Positions 1 through 8,066 are shown, counted from the first letter of the stretch. The stretch is DNA of 32,247 nt from Verrucomicrobiota bacterium (GCA_026398255.1 JAPLTG010000027.1:1-32247); one strand, 5' to 3'. The notes: generated by a model from the sequence alone, not told the origin. Numbers and translations: made by a program.

Positions 1-117
1 GAACCTTTGGACCTTCGGCCACTCGCGTGTGTTGCAGGCACTCGCGGGTTCCGCCAAGGACATTGGATCAATCATTTCGGCTTGCCCAGCGCTGGTTGCT
101 ACATGACTTCATACCGT

Positions 118-136
118 CACGAATCCACGCGAATCG
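118..136. repeat. Short dispersed repeat, 'CGAATCCACGCGAATCG' type
   Basis: The sequence is two staggered copies of GAATC(C/G) joined by ACGC. Its complement reads CGATTCGCGTGGATTCGTG, which matches the beginning of the longer copy at 27779-27808. Both copies lie outside genes. No mobility function is visible. Confidence 0.6.
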
Positions 137-145
137 AAAAATCGG

Positions 146-200
146 GTAGGGGCGGCTCGCCGAGCGGACCCAAGCCTCAGGCGCGAACGCGCCGTCCCCC
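146..200. repeat. REP-like double hairpin
   Basis: Two perfect small hairpins lie inside a larger one. GCTCG/CGAGC is at 155-165 with a one-base loop, and GGCGCG/CGCGCC is at 180-193 with an AA loop. The flanks GGGGCGGC (149-156) and GCCG-T-CCCC (191-199) can pair with one bulge, giving a branched cruciform of about 50 bases. The architecture resembles bacterial REP/BIME elements and the element at 15436-15499. Assignment as a mobile repeat is inference. Confidence 0.5.
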
Positions 201-218
201 CCCAACCCAAATCCTCCC

Positions 219-243
219 GCAGAGGCGCCGGGACGCGGAGAAG
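219..243. repeat. Short dispersed repeat, 'CAGAGG..GGACGCGGAG' type
   Basis: The unit resembles the copies at 4131-4163 and 31524-31542, which share a CAGAGG/GGA(C/T)ACGGAG pattern with imperfect internal periodicity of about 9-10 bases. This copy is the most diverged. It begins directly after the 11-mer CAAATCCTCCC (208-218). Confidence 0.45.
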
Positions 244-303
244 GGAATTTTGGGAATACCCGGGAGTCTGCAACGCTGCGCTGTCGGAGCCCCTCCTCAG
301 TCC

Positions 304-699
304 TTACGGCTTCTTCACCTTCTGCCCGTCACTCACCCACGCGGAAAATCCCCCCGCATTCCATACCGTCCACCCCTCCTTCTCCAAAATCCCCGCCACG
401 ATCCCTGAGCGTTTACCCGACCGGCAATACACGACCAACTCCCGCCCCTGCGCATCCGCCAAAGGTTTTGTCCAAATCACTCGATCTCCCTGCAGATCAC
501 TCAGCGGCAGCAATATCGCCCCCTCCACCACTCCCCCACTCCACTCCCCGGGTTCACGCACATCGATCAAGACCGCCGTTCCCGCCCCCACCTTTTCCAT
601 CGCCTCCGCCGGAGTGATTTTCGGACCCGCAAATGACGACCGCAGCATCACAAAACCCACCACGCCCGCCACCAAAAAAGGAATCCACATTTTTTTCAT
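304..699 (-). CDS. Exported rhodanese-like (sulfurtransferase-fold) protein
   Basis: A 131-residue single-domain rhodanese. Residues 1-24 form a signal peptide or membrane anchor (MKK, then a hydrophobic stretch ending SSFA), so the domain should sit in the periplasm. The domain runs from about 27 to 126, with the usual LIDVREPGEW motif (44-53) and the active-site loop YCRSGKRS (91-98). Cys92 is the persulfide-carrying residue of the family, and the basic loop is typical of thiosulfate or other small-anion sulfurtransferases. The start is an ATG at 699. The gene stands alone, facing a repeat-filled gap downstream. The physiological substrate is unknown. Redox, sulfur-relay or envelope-stress roles are all possible. 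A link to the sulfate-activation genes 4 kb away would be speculation. Confidence 0.85.
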   Translation of the reverse strand: MKKMWIPFLVAGVVGFVMLRSSFAGPKITPAEAMEKVGAGTAVLIDVREPGEWSGGVVEGAILLPLSDLQGDRVIWTKPLADAQGRELVVYCRSGKRSGIVAGILEKEGWTVWNAGGFSAWVSDGQKVKKP

Positions 700-883
700 A
701 TCAAACCACTCTACAACCGACCCGAGAAAAAAGAAAACCTCGCCGCAGGAACCCTCTCGCCTGATCTATTCACGAGTTAAAAAAATCTCCCATTGGCCTC
801 TTGGAAGCATTCGTCAATGAGCCGTTGAAGTTCAGAGGCGCTTAAGATTGCTTTTCTTAATTCCGCAGAATTCATTTCAACTT

Positions 884-1084
884 ATGTCCAAATCTTCCAA
901 AAAATCCTCGAACGACCTACTGAAAGCCGTTGGCGGAATAGCACTTATTTTGATTATTTTCGTCGTGATCCTTCGTGCGGCCTTGGCCCCTCTCTATCAG
1001 GAGGTCGCCCAAATCGAAGATTGGCAGGACCAGCAATCCAGCACCAATGGAGGAAACGGAGGCGGCGGTAATGCCTTGTCGTAA
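884..1084 (+). CDS. Small single-pass membrane protein, unknown function
   Basis: A 66-residue protein. Residues 1-14 are Ser/Lys-rich and positively charged. Residues 15-35 form one strongly hydrophobic helix (GGIALILIIFVVILRAAL), followed by a short acidic stretch and a low-complexity tail rich in Gly, Asn and Ser (about 50-66). The charge pattern predicts N-in, C-out topology. I start it at the ATG at 884; an in-frame TTG at 848 would add 12 residues with no benefit. There is no strong ribosome-binding site. I do not recognise a family. It could be a membrane anchor or a small assembly factor. It is isolated, with non-coding DNA of 184 and 120 bases on either side. Confidence 0.55.
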   Translation: MSKSSKKSSNDLLKAVGGIALILIIFVVILRAALAPLYQEVAQIEDWQDQQSSTNGGNGGGGNALS

Positions 1085-1204
1085 ATTTGGGAGATCCTCA
1101 ACTTAAGAGCCCCCCTTCTCCGGAATTTTACTAAAAGTCTGCCTTCATTCCGGCACCTTGAGAGGCTGCCCTCGTCGCCGCCTCGGCTCTTACTAACTTC
1201 TTAC

Positions 1205-1837
1205 TCAGCTGCCTTTAACCGGCTTGCCGCAGAGTTTGGCGAAAGATTCGGTTTGGCCGGGGGTGAGGATTTTTTTGATCTCGGAGGATTGGTCGATGCG
1301 GTAGTCGCGCAGGACTTCGAGGCGCTTGTCGTGGTTCATCGTTCCCTCCTCGAAGGAGCGGTTTGCTTGAGCAACGAACTCGAGACCGCGGACGCGGATT
1401 TTCTCGATTTTTCCGATCTGCGATTTGGAAAGACGGAGCTGTTTCTGGACTTTCGGCGCAAAGACCATCGTGTAGCCGAGCATCCTGTTCTGGATTTCGT
1501 GGAAGCGGTTCAACTGATCCGGCGTGAGCACGGCGAGGGCCTCGGCGTTATTGAGGTCGATCATCCCGAAGAGCCGCTGGTCGGTCGTCAAAACCGAGGA
1601 TTGGGGCGACTTGTTTTTCTGAAGGATCGCCTTGGTTTTTGCGGCGAGTTCCTTGCGGATCGTTTTGAGTTGGGATTTCTGCTTCGAGCTGAGGCCGAGG
1701 TCGGAGCGCACGGCGGGGAGGTCGAGCAGGATCGAAACGGAACCGGGGTAATCGGTGGCGCGGGTGGTGGCTTGGAGGGGAGCCACAGCGGCGGCTAGGG
1801 CCAGCGCGAGGACCGCGAGTGATTTTTTAAATGTCAT
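1205..1837 (-). CDS. Periplasmic LTxxQ-motif protein (Spy/CpxP-like)
   Basis: A 210-residue exported protein with signal peptide 1-23 (MTFKKS, hydrophobic core, LQA cleavage site). The mature part looks all-helical and carries repeated LTxxQ-like signatures: LSSKQ (49-53), LTPDQ (104-108), LSKSQ (136-140) and LTPGQ (191-195). Spy and CpxP, periplasmic chaperone and stress proteins, share this repeat in a shorter protein of about 160 residues. A Spy-like dimeric cradle is inference, and many LTxxQ proteins of this phylum have no assigned role. The gene begins six bases after the transaldolase stop and is probably the last gene of the cysC-cysD-cysN-tal transcript. Confidence 0.65.
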   Translation of the reverse strand: MTFKKSLAVLALALAAAVAPLQATTRATDYPGSVSILLDLPAVRSDLGLSSKQKSQLKTIRKELAAKTKAILQKNKSPQSSVLTTDQRLFGMIDLNNAEALAVLTPDQLNRFHEIQNRMLGYTMVFAPKVQKQLRLSKSQIGKIEKIRVRGLEFVAQANRSFEEGTMNHDKRLEVLRDYRIDQSSEIKKILTPGQTESFAKLCGKPVKGS

Positions 1838-1842
1838 CCCGG

Positions 1843-2805
1843 TTAGAAACTCTTGGCGACGATTTGTTCAAGAGAAACGATGTCGGCCGCGAATTTCCGG
1901 ATGCCTTCGGCGAGTTTGTCGGTCGCCATGGCGTCTTCGTTGAGCATCCAGCGGAAGGTTTTTTCGTCCATCGCGATTTTTTCGATGTTCGCTTTGGCAG
2001 CCTCGGCGGCGTCGAGTTTTTTGACGATTGGCTGAGTGGACTCCTGGAGTTCCTTGAGCAACTCGGGCGCGATGGTGAGGAGGTCGCAGCCTGCGAGTTC
2101 GCGGATTTGGCCGGTGTTGCGGAAGCTGGCGCCCATCACCTGCGTGTGGTGGCCGAATTTTTTGTAGTAGTTGAAAATGCGGTTCACCGACTCCACGCCG
2201 GGATCCTCGGCGCCTTGGTATTCTTTTCCGGTCTTGGCCTTGTAGTAGTCGTAAATGCGGCCAACGAAGGGCGAGATGAGCCGCACGCCTGCCTCGGCAC
2301 AGGCGATCGCCTGGGGCATCGAAAAAAGGAGCGTGAGGTTGCAGTTGATGCCTTCTTTTTGGCAGATGGCTGCGGCCTGCGCGCCTTCCCAGGTCGAGGC
2401 GATCTTGATGAGGATGCGTTCGCGCGGGGTGCCGAGTTTTTCGTAGAGGCCGATGAGGTAACGCGCCTTCTCGACGGTGGCTTCGACATCGAAGGAAAGC
2501 CGGGCATCGACCTCGGTGGAAACACGGCCGGGGACGATCGAGAGGATTTCGCGGCCGAAGGCGACGAGGAGGTCGTCGATGACCTTGCGGTGGAGCGCGG
2601 CGCCGGTGAGCGAGCTGGAGCGGTTGTCAGCGACGGCTTTCGCGAGGAGTGGCTTGTATTCGGCCTGCTGGACGGCCTTGAAAATCAGCGTCGGATTGGT
2701 CGTGGCGTCCTGCGGAGCGTAGGCGCGGATGCTTTCAAAGTCTCCCGTGTCGGCGACGACGGTGGTGAACTGCTTGAGTTGGTCGAGTGAATTGGTTTGG
2801 CTCAT
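1843..2805 (-). CDS. tal: Transaldolase
   Basis: A 320-residue transaldolase, close to the roughly 317 residues of E. coli TalB. It moves a dihydroxyacetone unit between sedoheptulose 7-phosphate and glyceraldehyde 3-phosphate in the non-oxidative pentose phosphate pathway. The N-terminal motif DATTNPTLI (33-41) and the Schiff-base lysine in [11 protein letters not shown] (Lys134) are intact. I use the ATG at 2805, preceded by GCGGGGA, rather than an upstream in-frame start that adds ten residues. It lies 63 bases after cysN and six before the LTxxQ gene, so it is probably co-transcribed with the sulfate-activation genes. Being this close to cys genes is unusual, but the protein looks like ordinary TalB and not a specialised sulfosugar transaldolase. 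Confidence 0.93.
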   Translation of the reverse strand: MSQTNSLDQLKQFTTVVADTGDFESIRAYAPQDATTNPTLIFKAVQQAEYKPLLAKAVADNRSSSLTGAALHRKVIDDLLVAFGREILSIVPGRVSTEVDARLSFDVEATVEKARYLIGLYEKLGTPRERILIKIASTWEGAQAAAICQKEGINCNLTLLFSMPQAIACAEAGVRLISPFVGRIYDYYKAKTGKEYQGAEDPGVESVNRIFNYYKKFGHHTQVMGASFRNTGQIRELAGCDLLTIAPELLKELQESTQPIVKKLDAAEAAKANIEKIAMDEKTFRWMLNEDAMATDKLAEGIRKFAADIVSLEQIVAKSF

Positions 2806-2868
2806 AAAATCCCCGCGAGATTGAGAAGACCGCACCCGAATTGCAATCGGTAAATCGGAGTAATCCGA

Positions 2869-4116
2869 TCAAACGATCATGCCGGCGGCGACCGTCTCGT
2901 GCGTGCCCGGATCGACGAGAATGAACGACCCGGTGAGGCGATTGCGGCGGTAGCTGTCGTGGAATAGCGGATTCGCCGTGCGGAGGCTGATGCGGCCGAT
3001 GTCATTCATGCCGAGCACGGGGACGCCTTCTTTTTTGTGAAGCGTCTCGATGTCCACCTGGTAGCGCAACTCCTGGACGATCGCCTTGGTCTCGCGGCTG
3101 GTTTGGCGGAGGAGGTATTTGCCGCGCTGCTCCATCGGCTTTTGGGAAAACCAGCACACCATCGCCTCGACATCCTGCGAGGATTTGGGCGGGTTGTTGG
3201 CTTTAACGATCATGTCGCCACGGGAAATATCGATCTCGTCCTCGAGGGTCATGACGACCGATTGGGGCGGGAAGGCCTCGCCGATCTCCTTGCCGCCGGG
3301 GAGGTGGATTTTTTTGATTTTGGTCGAGAAGCCGCTCGGGAGCACGCTCACGGCATCACCGGGCTTAAACACTCCGCCGGCGACTCGGCCGGCGTAGCCG
3401 CGAAAATCGTGATACTCCTGCGAGAGTGGGCGGATGATCCACTGGACCGGAAAACGGGCATCGACATGGTTCGCAGTGCCGCCGGTGTAGACGGTCTCCA
3501 AGTGGTAAAGGAGCGACGAGCCTTGATACCAAGGCATCTTGTCGGATTTCTCGACGACATTGTCGCCATTCAGCGCGGAGAGCGGAATCGGCGTGATGTC
3601 GGCGACATCATCGAGGCGCGAGGCGAAGTCGTAAAAACTCGAAACGATGTCGTTGAAAACAGTCTCACTGTAATCCACGAGGTCCATTTTGTTGACCGCG
3701 AGGACGAGGTGCCGGATGCGCAGGAGGTTCGAGACAAACGCATGGCGCTTGGTTTGCTCGATCACGCCTTTACGCGCATCCACAAGGATGATGGCGAGGT
3801 CGGCTGTCGAGGCACCGGTGACCATATTCCGCGTGTATTGGATGTGGCCGGGCGTGTCGGCGATGATGAATTTTCGGCGTGGCGTGGCGAAGTAGCGGTA
3901 GGCGACATCGATCGTGATGCCCTGCTCGCGCTCGGCTTTCAGACCGTCAGTGAGGAGCGCGAGGTTGACCACGGCATCTCCGCGACGGCGGGAACTTTCC
4001 TCCATGGCGAGGAGTTGGTCTTCGAAAATGCTTTTGGAATCGTAGAGCAAACGGCCGATGAGAGTGGATTTGCCGTCATCGACGGAACCAGCGGTGGCGA
4101 AGCGAAGAAGGTCCAT
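2869..4116 (-). CDS. cysN: Sulfate adenylyltransferase subunit 1 (GTPase)
   Basis: The 415-residue GTPase subunit of ATP sulfurylase. It couples GTP hydrolysis to formation of adenosine 5'-phosphosulfate by CysD. The G-domain motifs are all present: GSVDDGKST (10-18), the switch-I-like GITIDVAYRYF (66-76), DTPGH (87-91) and NKMD (142-145). EF-Tu-like beta-barrel domains follow. It ends with a canonical short C-terminus and no fused APS kinase, consistent with the separate cysC upstream. The start is the ATG at 4116. The 81-base gap from cysD is unusually long for this pair and contains a dispersed repeat. Confidence 0.95.
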   Translation of the reverse strand: MDLLRFATAGSVDDGKSTLIGRLLYDSKSIFEDQLLAMEESSRRRGDAVVNLALLTDGLKAEREQGITIDVAYRYFATPRRKFIIADTPGHIQYTRNMVTGASTADLAIILVDARKGVIEQTKRHAFVSNLLRIRHLVLAVNKMDLVDYSETVFNDIVSSFYDFASRLDDVADITPIPLSALNGDNVVEKSDKMPWYQGSSLLYHLETVYTGGTANHVDARFPVQWIIRPLSQEYHDFRGYAGRVAGGVFKPGDAVSVLPSGFSTKIKKIHLPGGKEIGEAFPPQSVVMTLEDEIDISRGDMIVKANNPPKSSQDVEAMVCWFSQKPMEQRGKYLLRQTSRETKAIVQELRYQVDIETLHKKEGVPVLGMNDIGRISLRTANPLFHDSYRRNRLTGSFILVDPGTHETVAAGMIV

Positions 4117-4130
4117 TTTAAGAAATTGAA

Positions 4131-4163
4131 TTAACCACGGAGGATACGGAGAACACAGAGGAG
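4131..4163. repeat. Dispersed 'CACGGAGGATACGGAGAACACAGAGG' repeat inside the cys operon
   Basis: The unit starts TTAACCACGGAGG and ends AACACAGAGGAG, built from imperfect 9-10 base periods of (C/T)ACGGAG or CACAGAG. It fills the spacer between cysD and cysN. From memory, very similar sequences recur in intergenic regions of Verrucomicrobiota, planctomycetes and some deltaproteobacteria. Related copies in this window are at 219-243 and 31524-31542. Confidence 0.65.
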
Positions 4164-4197
4164 GGTTTGGAATTTGGGGCGGAAAATATTGTTCCCA

Positions 4198-5103
4198 TTA
4201 AAAATACCCCTCGCGTTTGCGGTCCTCCATGGCGGTTTCGGAGCGTTTGTCGTCGGAGCGGGTGCCGCGCTCGGTCTGGCGGGCGGCGGCGACTTCGGCA
4301 ATGACTTCTTCGAGGTTGGAGGCGGTGGAGGCAACGGCGCCGGTGCAGGTGATGTCGCCGATCGTGCGGAAGCGGACGATTTTTCGTTCCGGCTTTTCGT
4401 TTTCCAACATGGGGATGAACTCCGAGACGGCGAGGAGCGATCCATTTCGCTCAAAAACCTCGCGCTCGTGAGAGAAGTAGAGCGAGGGCAGCTCGATTTT
4501 CTCGCGCTGGATATACATCCACACATCCATCTCAGTGAAGTTCGAGAGCGGGAAGACGCGGAAATGCTCGCCCGGATGGTATCTTCCGTTGAAGAGATTC
4601 CAAAGTTCGGGGCGTTGGTTTTTGGGATCCCACTGGCCGAACTCATCACGGTGCGAAAAGAAGCGCTCCTTGGCGCGGGCCTTTTCCTCGTCGCGGCGGC
4701 CGCCGCCGAGGCAGGCGTCGAATTTGTGCTCCTCGATGGAGTCGAGAAGGGTAACGGTTTGAAGCTTGTTGCGGGAGGCGTAGGGCCCCTTCTCCTCCTT
4801 CACGCGGCCCTTGTCGATCGAGTCCTGAACGAGGCCGATCACGAGCCGGGCTCCGAGTTTTTCGGCAAAGGCATCGCGGTAGTCGAGCGTCTCCTGGAAA
4901 TTATGTCCGGTGTCCACATGCAGGAGCAGGAACGGGATTTTCGCCGGCCAGAACGCCTTCGCCGCGAGGTGGGCCATGACGATGGAGTCCTTGCCGCCAG
5001 AGAAAAGCAGGGCGGGGTTTTGGAACTGGGCCGCCGTCTCACGCAGGATGTGAACGGCTTCGGCTTCGAGGTGGTCGAGATGGTCGAGTTGGTAGTTCGG
5101 CAT
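4198..5103 (-). CDS. cysD: Sulfate adenylyltransferase subunit 2
   Basis: The 301-residue catalytic subunit of ATP sulfurylase, near the usual 302. The PP-loop motif SGGKDS is at 35-40, followed by LLLHVDTGHNFQETLDYRD. The conserved GGGRRDEEKARAKER and FPLSNFTEMDVWMYI blocks come later, and the C-terminal RFRTIGD...TGA block is intact. An open frame extends upstream to 5208, but the family starts at MPNYQLDHL, so I use the ATG at 5103. It follows cysC by 38 bases and precedes cysN. Together the three convert sulfate to APS and then PAPS. No PAPS or APS reductase and no sulfate transporter is in the window. Confidence 0.95.
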   Translation of the reverse strand: MPNYQLDHLDHLEAEAVHILRETAAQFQNPALLFSGGKDSIVMAHLAAKAFWPAKIPFLLLHVDTGHNFQETLDYRDAFAEKLGARLVIGLVQDSIDKGRVKEEKGPYASRNKLQTVTLLDSIEEHKFDACLGGGRRDEEKARAKERFFSHRDEFGQWDPKNQRPELWNLFNGRYHPGEHFRVFPLSNFTEMDVWMYIQREKIELPSLYFSHEREVFERNGSLLAVSEFIPMLENEKPERKIVRFRTIGDITCTGAVASTASNLEEVIAEVAAARQTERGTRSDDKRSETAMEDRKREGYF

Positions 5104-5141
5104 TTGAAAATCAGGGCTCCGGCGGAAACAATCCGACCGGG

Positions 5142-5765
5142 TTATTTGGCGGTGGAGGATCTCCCCGCCACGATGGGACGGAGATGTTTCAGCAAAAGCA
5201 GAGCACATTCCTCCGCGGAAGCCGCCTCGGTGTCAAGAATCAGGCACCCATTGTCGGGTTCCTCGAATCCACTGTCCTTGCCGGTAAACTGCTTGATCGC
5301 ACCGTCCCGCGCCTTCGCGTAGAGCCCCTTGGGATCGCGCTGAGCGCAAGTCTCGAACGCCGCGCGGACATAGACCTCATGAAAATCCGGCCCGACAAGG
5401 CGCGACGCCAGCACCCGCAATTCCCGGCGCGGCGTTATGACAGACACGAGAACAATCACGCCGAGGCCAGCGAGGAGTTTCGCTGTCTCGGCGACGCGGC
5501 GGACATTCTCGGCGCGATCCTCGTCCGAGAAGCCAAGGTTGGAATTGAGCCCCGTGCGGAGGTTGTCGCCGTCGAGGATGGCGGTGAACCGCCCGTCGAC
5601 ATGAAGCGCGCGCTCCACGGCATTCGCGATGGTGGATTTTCCAGAACCCGAAAGCCCGTAGAGCCAGAGCACGACGCCGTGCTGGCCGAGCAGCGCCTCC
5701 TTCTCCGCACGCCCCAAAAAACGCCCCGTCTCCGGGTGAATGTTCCGATCCTCGTGATCCTGCAT
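5142..5765 (-). CDS. cysC: Adenylyl-sulfate kinase
   Basis: A 207-residue APS kinase that phosphorylates APS to PAPS. The P-loop GLSGSGKST is at 37-45, LDGDNLRTGL at 64-73 and GFSDEDRAENVRR at 78-90. These are the nucleotide- and APS-binding elements of the family. The C-terminal KGLYAKARDGAIKQFTG segment is also conserved. I chose the ATG at 5765, with GAGAGAG about nine bases upstream; a GTG at 5786 would add seven residues. It is the first of the cysC-cysD-cysN set, and phoH ends 49 bases before it on the same strand, so its promoter may lie inside phoH or the whole strand may be one transcript. Confidence 0.94.
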   Translation of the reverse strand: MQDHEDRNIHPETGRFLGRAEKEALLGQHGVVLWLYGLSGSGKSTIANAVERALHVDGRFTAILDGDNLRTGLNSNLGFSDEDRAENVRRVAETAKLLAGLGVIVLVSVITPRRELRVLASRLVGPDFHEVYVRAAFETCAQRDPKGLYAKARDGAIKQFTGKDSGFEEPDNGCLILDTEAASAEECALLLLKHLRPIVAGRSSTAK

Positions 5766-5814
5766 GGGCCCGACTCTCTCAATCACGAGAGCGGCTTGAA
5801 ACTCAAAACTTCGC

Positions 5815-7314
5815 TTACATTTTGCTCGCGCCGATTTCCGCCAGAGGGCTTCGCTCGCCCTTGGTCAGTGCAATGTGGGCGACGAGGGATTGGCCGCGGA
5901 GGCGGTTTCGCGTGTAGACGAGCCCGTTCGAGCGGCTGTCCACATACGGGTTGTCGATCTGGGCGGGGTCGCCGACCATCACGAGCTTCGAGCCGCGCGA
6001 CATGCGGGTGACCACGGTCTTCGCCTCGAGCGGCGTGAGTTGCTGGGCCTCGTCGAGGACGAAAAAGCGTTGAGGAATCGAGCGACCGCGGATGTAGCAA
6101 AGCGCCTCGATCTCGAGCAGGCCGCGCTCGATGAGCTGCTCGTAGGGTTTCACCACCGGATGGTGAGGAGTCGGCTCGGGCTTGGGCGTTTCTTGCTTCC
6201 GGTTTTTGCCAGGATTCGGCGGGCGAAGCGGCATGAGGACTTCGCAGGCGTCGTAGATCGATTGCAGCCACGGGTGCATTTTTTCATTCAAGGTGCCGGG
6301 CAGAAATCCCAGCGTGTCCCCCATCGCGACGACGGGACGACTGACCGTCATTCCATTGAAATCATGTCGGCCTGTCAGGAAGAGTCCGGCGGCGACGGCG
6401 AGCAGGGTTTTACCAGTTCCCGCCTGGCCGTAGCAGGTGACGAGCGAGATCGAGGGATCGAGCAGCGCGTCGAGGAAACATTGCTGCCCGGGATTCGCAG
6501 GGCGGAGTTCGATACCCTTCGGAATCTGGATCGAGGCGGGGATATTCAGACGAACGAAAACCCCGCCGCCGGTGTGGCGCGCGGGGAGGTGCTTGCCGCC
6601 GGTGGTTTGGAAAAGAACATACTCGTTCACCTGCAGGCGACCGGTCCGCTCGGCGGGCATATCGATTTCGCCGGCACTCCCGAAGCGCTGGAGTTCATGC
6701 GGCTCGACAGCGATCTCGCGCAACCCACCCTCCTCGACATCGCGCTCGGCGACCTTGTCGCTCAGGTAGTCCTCGCATTGCACCCCGATCGCCATGGCGC
6801 GGAGTTGCATGTTGATGTCCTTCGTCACGAGGATCGTCGGTTCGTCCGCCCGCTGTTGGAGGGCGAGACAGGCCCCGATGATGCGGGTATCCATGCGGCT
6901 CTGGTCGGGGAAGATTTTGTGAAACCGCTTCACCGCTGCCGACGGGCGCTTCGAGTCCGAACCATCGCCAACGAGAATCCGCACTGACCCGCCACCAACC
7001 GTCGCCGCACCCTCCGTGACGCTGTTCGCATTCTGCCCGAAAATCTGGCTCAAAAACCGGTGCGCCCTCCGCGCGTTCGCGCCGCGCTCGCTTTGCTCGT
7101 TCTTGAAATTATCCAACTCCGTGAGCACCTCGACCGGGATGAAGACATGGTTGTTCTGAAAGCGATTCAGGCAATGCGGATCGTGCAGCAGAACATTGGT
7201 GTCTAGGACGAAATTCTTTGCGAGTCCCTTGGTCTTGGGATCGTTTTTTTTGTCGAGTTCCGGAAAGAAAATTCCTTGTTCCTGGTCGGGATGGAGAATG
7301 GCGGGTCGAAGCAT
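5815..7314 (-). CDS. PIN domain-PhoH ATPase (PhoH2-type)
   Basis: A 499-residue two-domain protein. The N-terminal PIN ribonuclease domain begins at FVLDTNVLLHDP (35-46), with further acidic residues in VLTELDNF and in VTKDINMQLRA. The C-terminal PhoH helicase-like ATPase has GQAGTGKT (296-303) and Walker B FVLDEAQ (418-424). This is the PhoH2 family, studied in mycobacteria as a sequence-specific RNA helicase/RNase. A Pro/Lys/Glu-rich insert at about 364-388 interrupts the ATPase domain between Walker A and B. I start at the ATG at 7314; an in-frame TTG at 7464 would add 50 residues without homology. The 182 bases upstream, before the sigma factor, show no clear promoter. RNA degradation under stress is the likely role. 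Confidence 0.88.
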   Translation of the reverse strand: MLRPAILHPDQEQGIFFPELDKKNDPKTKGLAKNFVLDTNVLLHDPHCLNRFQNNHVFIPVEVLTELDNFKNEQSERGANARRAHRFLSQIFGQNANSVTEGAATVGGGSVRILVGDGSDSKRPSAAVKRFHKIFPDQSRMDTRIIGACLALQQRADEPTILVTKDINMQLRAMAIGVQCEDYLSDKVAERDVEEGGLREIAVEPHELQRFGSAGEIDMPAERTGRLQVNEYVLFQTTGGKHLPARHTGGGVFVRLNIPASIQIPKGIELRPANPGQQCFLDALLDPSISLVTCYGQAGTGKTLLAVAAGLFLTGRHDFNGMTVSRPVVAMGDTLGFLPGTLNEKMHPWLQSIYDACEVLMPLRPPNPGKNRKQETPKPEPTPHHPVVKPYEQLIERGLLEIEALCYIRGRSIPQRFFVLDEAQQLTPLEAKTVVTRMSRGSKLVMVGDPAQIDNPYVDSRSNGLVYTRNRLRGQSLVAHIALTKGERSPLAEIGASKM

Positions 7315-7496
7315 CAGATGGTGGTTGAAGGATGGGAAAAGAAGGCCGCCGCGTAGCGACCTGGTTGGAGTGAACTGAAAAGCGGAAAACCTCTCAAAAC
7401 AAGATGCTGCGTAATCCCCCACCCGCCCGTCATCAAGCACAAATTGTGGTCGTTTTTGTGACAAACCACAACCGGTGGGTCCGAAAGCCCAAAAAC

Positions 7497-8066
7497 TCAG
7501 CCCTCGACGAGAAACCCCTTCAACCTCTCGCGCAAATCCTCCCGCGCCCGAAAGAGCAGGCTTTTCACCGCCGGAACCGAGGTTTTCAGCACCACCGCAA
7601 TATCCTCGTAAGGCATGGCCTCGAACCGCCGCAAAACGATGGCCATCCGCTGAGCTTCGGGCAGCGCAGTGATCGCCGCGTCCACCGCCTGTTGCGTTTC
7701 ACGCTGGCTGAGTGCCGCCGCGGCATCTCGCCCCGAATCATCACGAATATCCATCACCGAGCCATCGTCATTTTCAAACGGTTGGAAAAATCCCCGCCGA
7801 CGCCTTCGCGATTCATTGAAAACCAAATTCCGCGCAATCGTGAGCAACCAAGTCGTAAATTTCGCCTCGGGCCGGTAGCGCGGGGCGCTTTGCCAGGCAC
7901 GCACGAAGACCTGTTGGGCGATGTCCTCCGCGCCCTCGAACCCCCCCAGCATTTTCGCCACCGTGCCGATGACGAGATTTTGGTGGCGCTCGACGAGTTG
8001 TTCGAACGCCCGCTCGTCCCCTCCCCCCGCGAGCCGCATCAATTCCACATCGTCGGTCTCGGACAT
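7497..8066 (-). CDS. RNA polymerase sigma factor, ECF subfamily
   Basis: A 189-residue group 4 sigma factor. Region 2 spans about 20-90 (AFEQLVERHQ; GAEDIAQQVFVRAW; FTTWLLTIARNLVFNESRRRR) and region 4 about 125-183 (ALPEAQRMAIVLRRFE; YEDIAVVLKTSVPAVKSLLFRAREDL). The ATG at 8066 shares one base with the ispE stop (TGATG), which decides the start; the open frame runs further upstream only inside ispE. No anti-sigma factor with a membrane segment follows, so control must come from elsewhere or from expression level. The target promoters are unknown. Confidence 0.9.
   Translation of the reverse strand: MSETDDVELMRLAGGGDERAFEQLVERHQNLVIGTVAKMLGGFEGAEDIAQQVFVRAWQSAPRYRPEAKFTTWLLTIARNLVFNESRRRRRGFFQPFENDDGSVMDIRDDSGRDAAAALSQRETQQAVDAAITALPEAQRMAIVLRRFEAMPYEDIAVVLKTSVPAVKSLLFRAREDLRERLKGFLVEG

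Larger units (their letters stand above)
1..303. other. Non-coding, repeat-rich stretch
   Basis: I see no convincing gene here. A frame is open on the plus strand to 408, but it has no recognisable domain, runs through three repeats and is antisense to the rhodanese gene. The stretch holds a 'CACGAATCCACGCGAATCG' unit at 118-136, a branched REP-like hairpin at about 146-200, a copy of the strand-biased 11-mer CAAATCCTCCC at 208-218, and a 'CGCAGAGG...GACGCGGAG' unit at about 219-243. Confidence 0.6.

Noticed and set aside
7-408. Open frame of 133 codons on the plus strand
   Set aside because: It has no recognisable domain, it crosses three repeat elements, and its end lies antisense to the rhodanese gene.
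1104-1192. Eight-base inverted repeat TAAGAGCC/GGCTCTTA flanking the gap after the small membrane protein
   Set aside because: The arms are separated by 73 bases with no supporting internal structure; chance cannot be excluded.
1831-2790. Long plus-strand frame opposite transaldolase, and similar ones opposite cysN (3037-4134), cysD (4174-5322) and phoH (5875-6987)
   Set aside because: They are mirror frames of well-conserved minus-strand enzymes; high-GC third positions keep the opposite strand open. The translations show no family motif.
1843-2805. Specialised sulfosugar transaldolase (sulfoquinovose pathway), suggested by the nearby cys genes
   Set aside because: The sequence and length are those of ordinary TalB, and no sulfoquinovose genes are present. 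The cys genes here activate inorganic sulfate.
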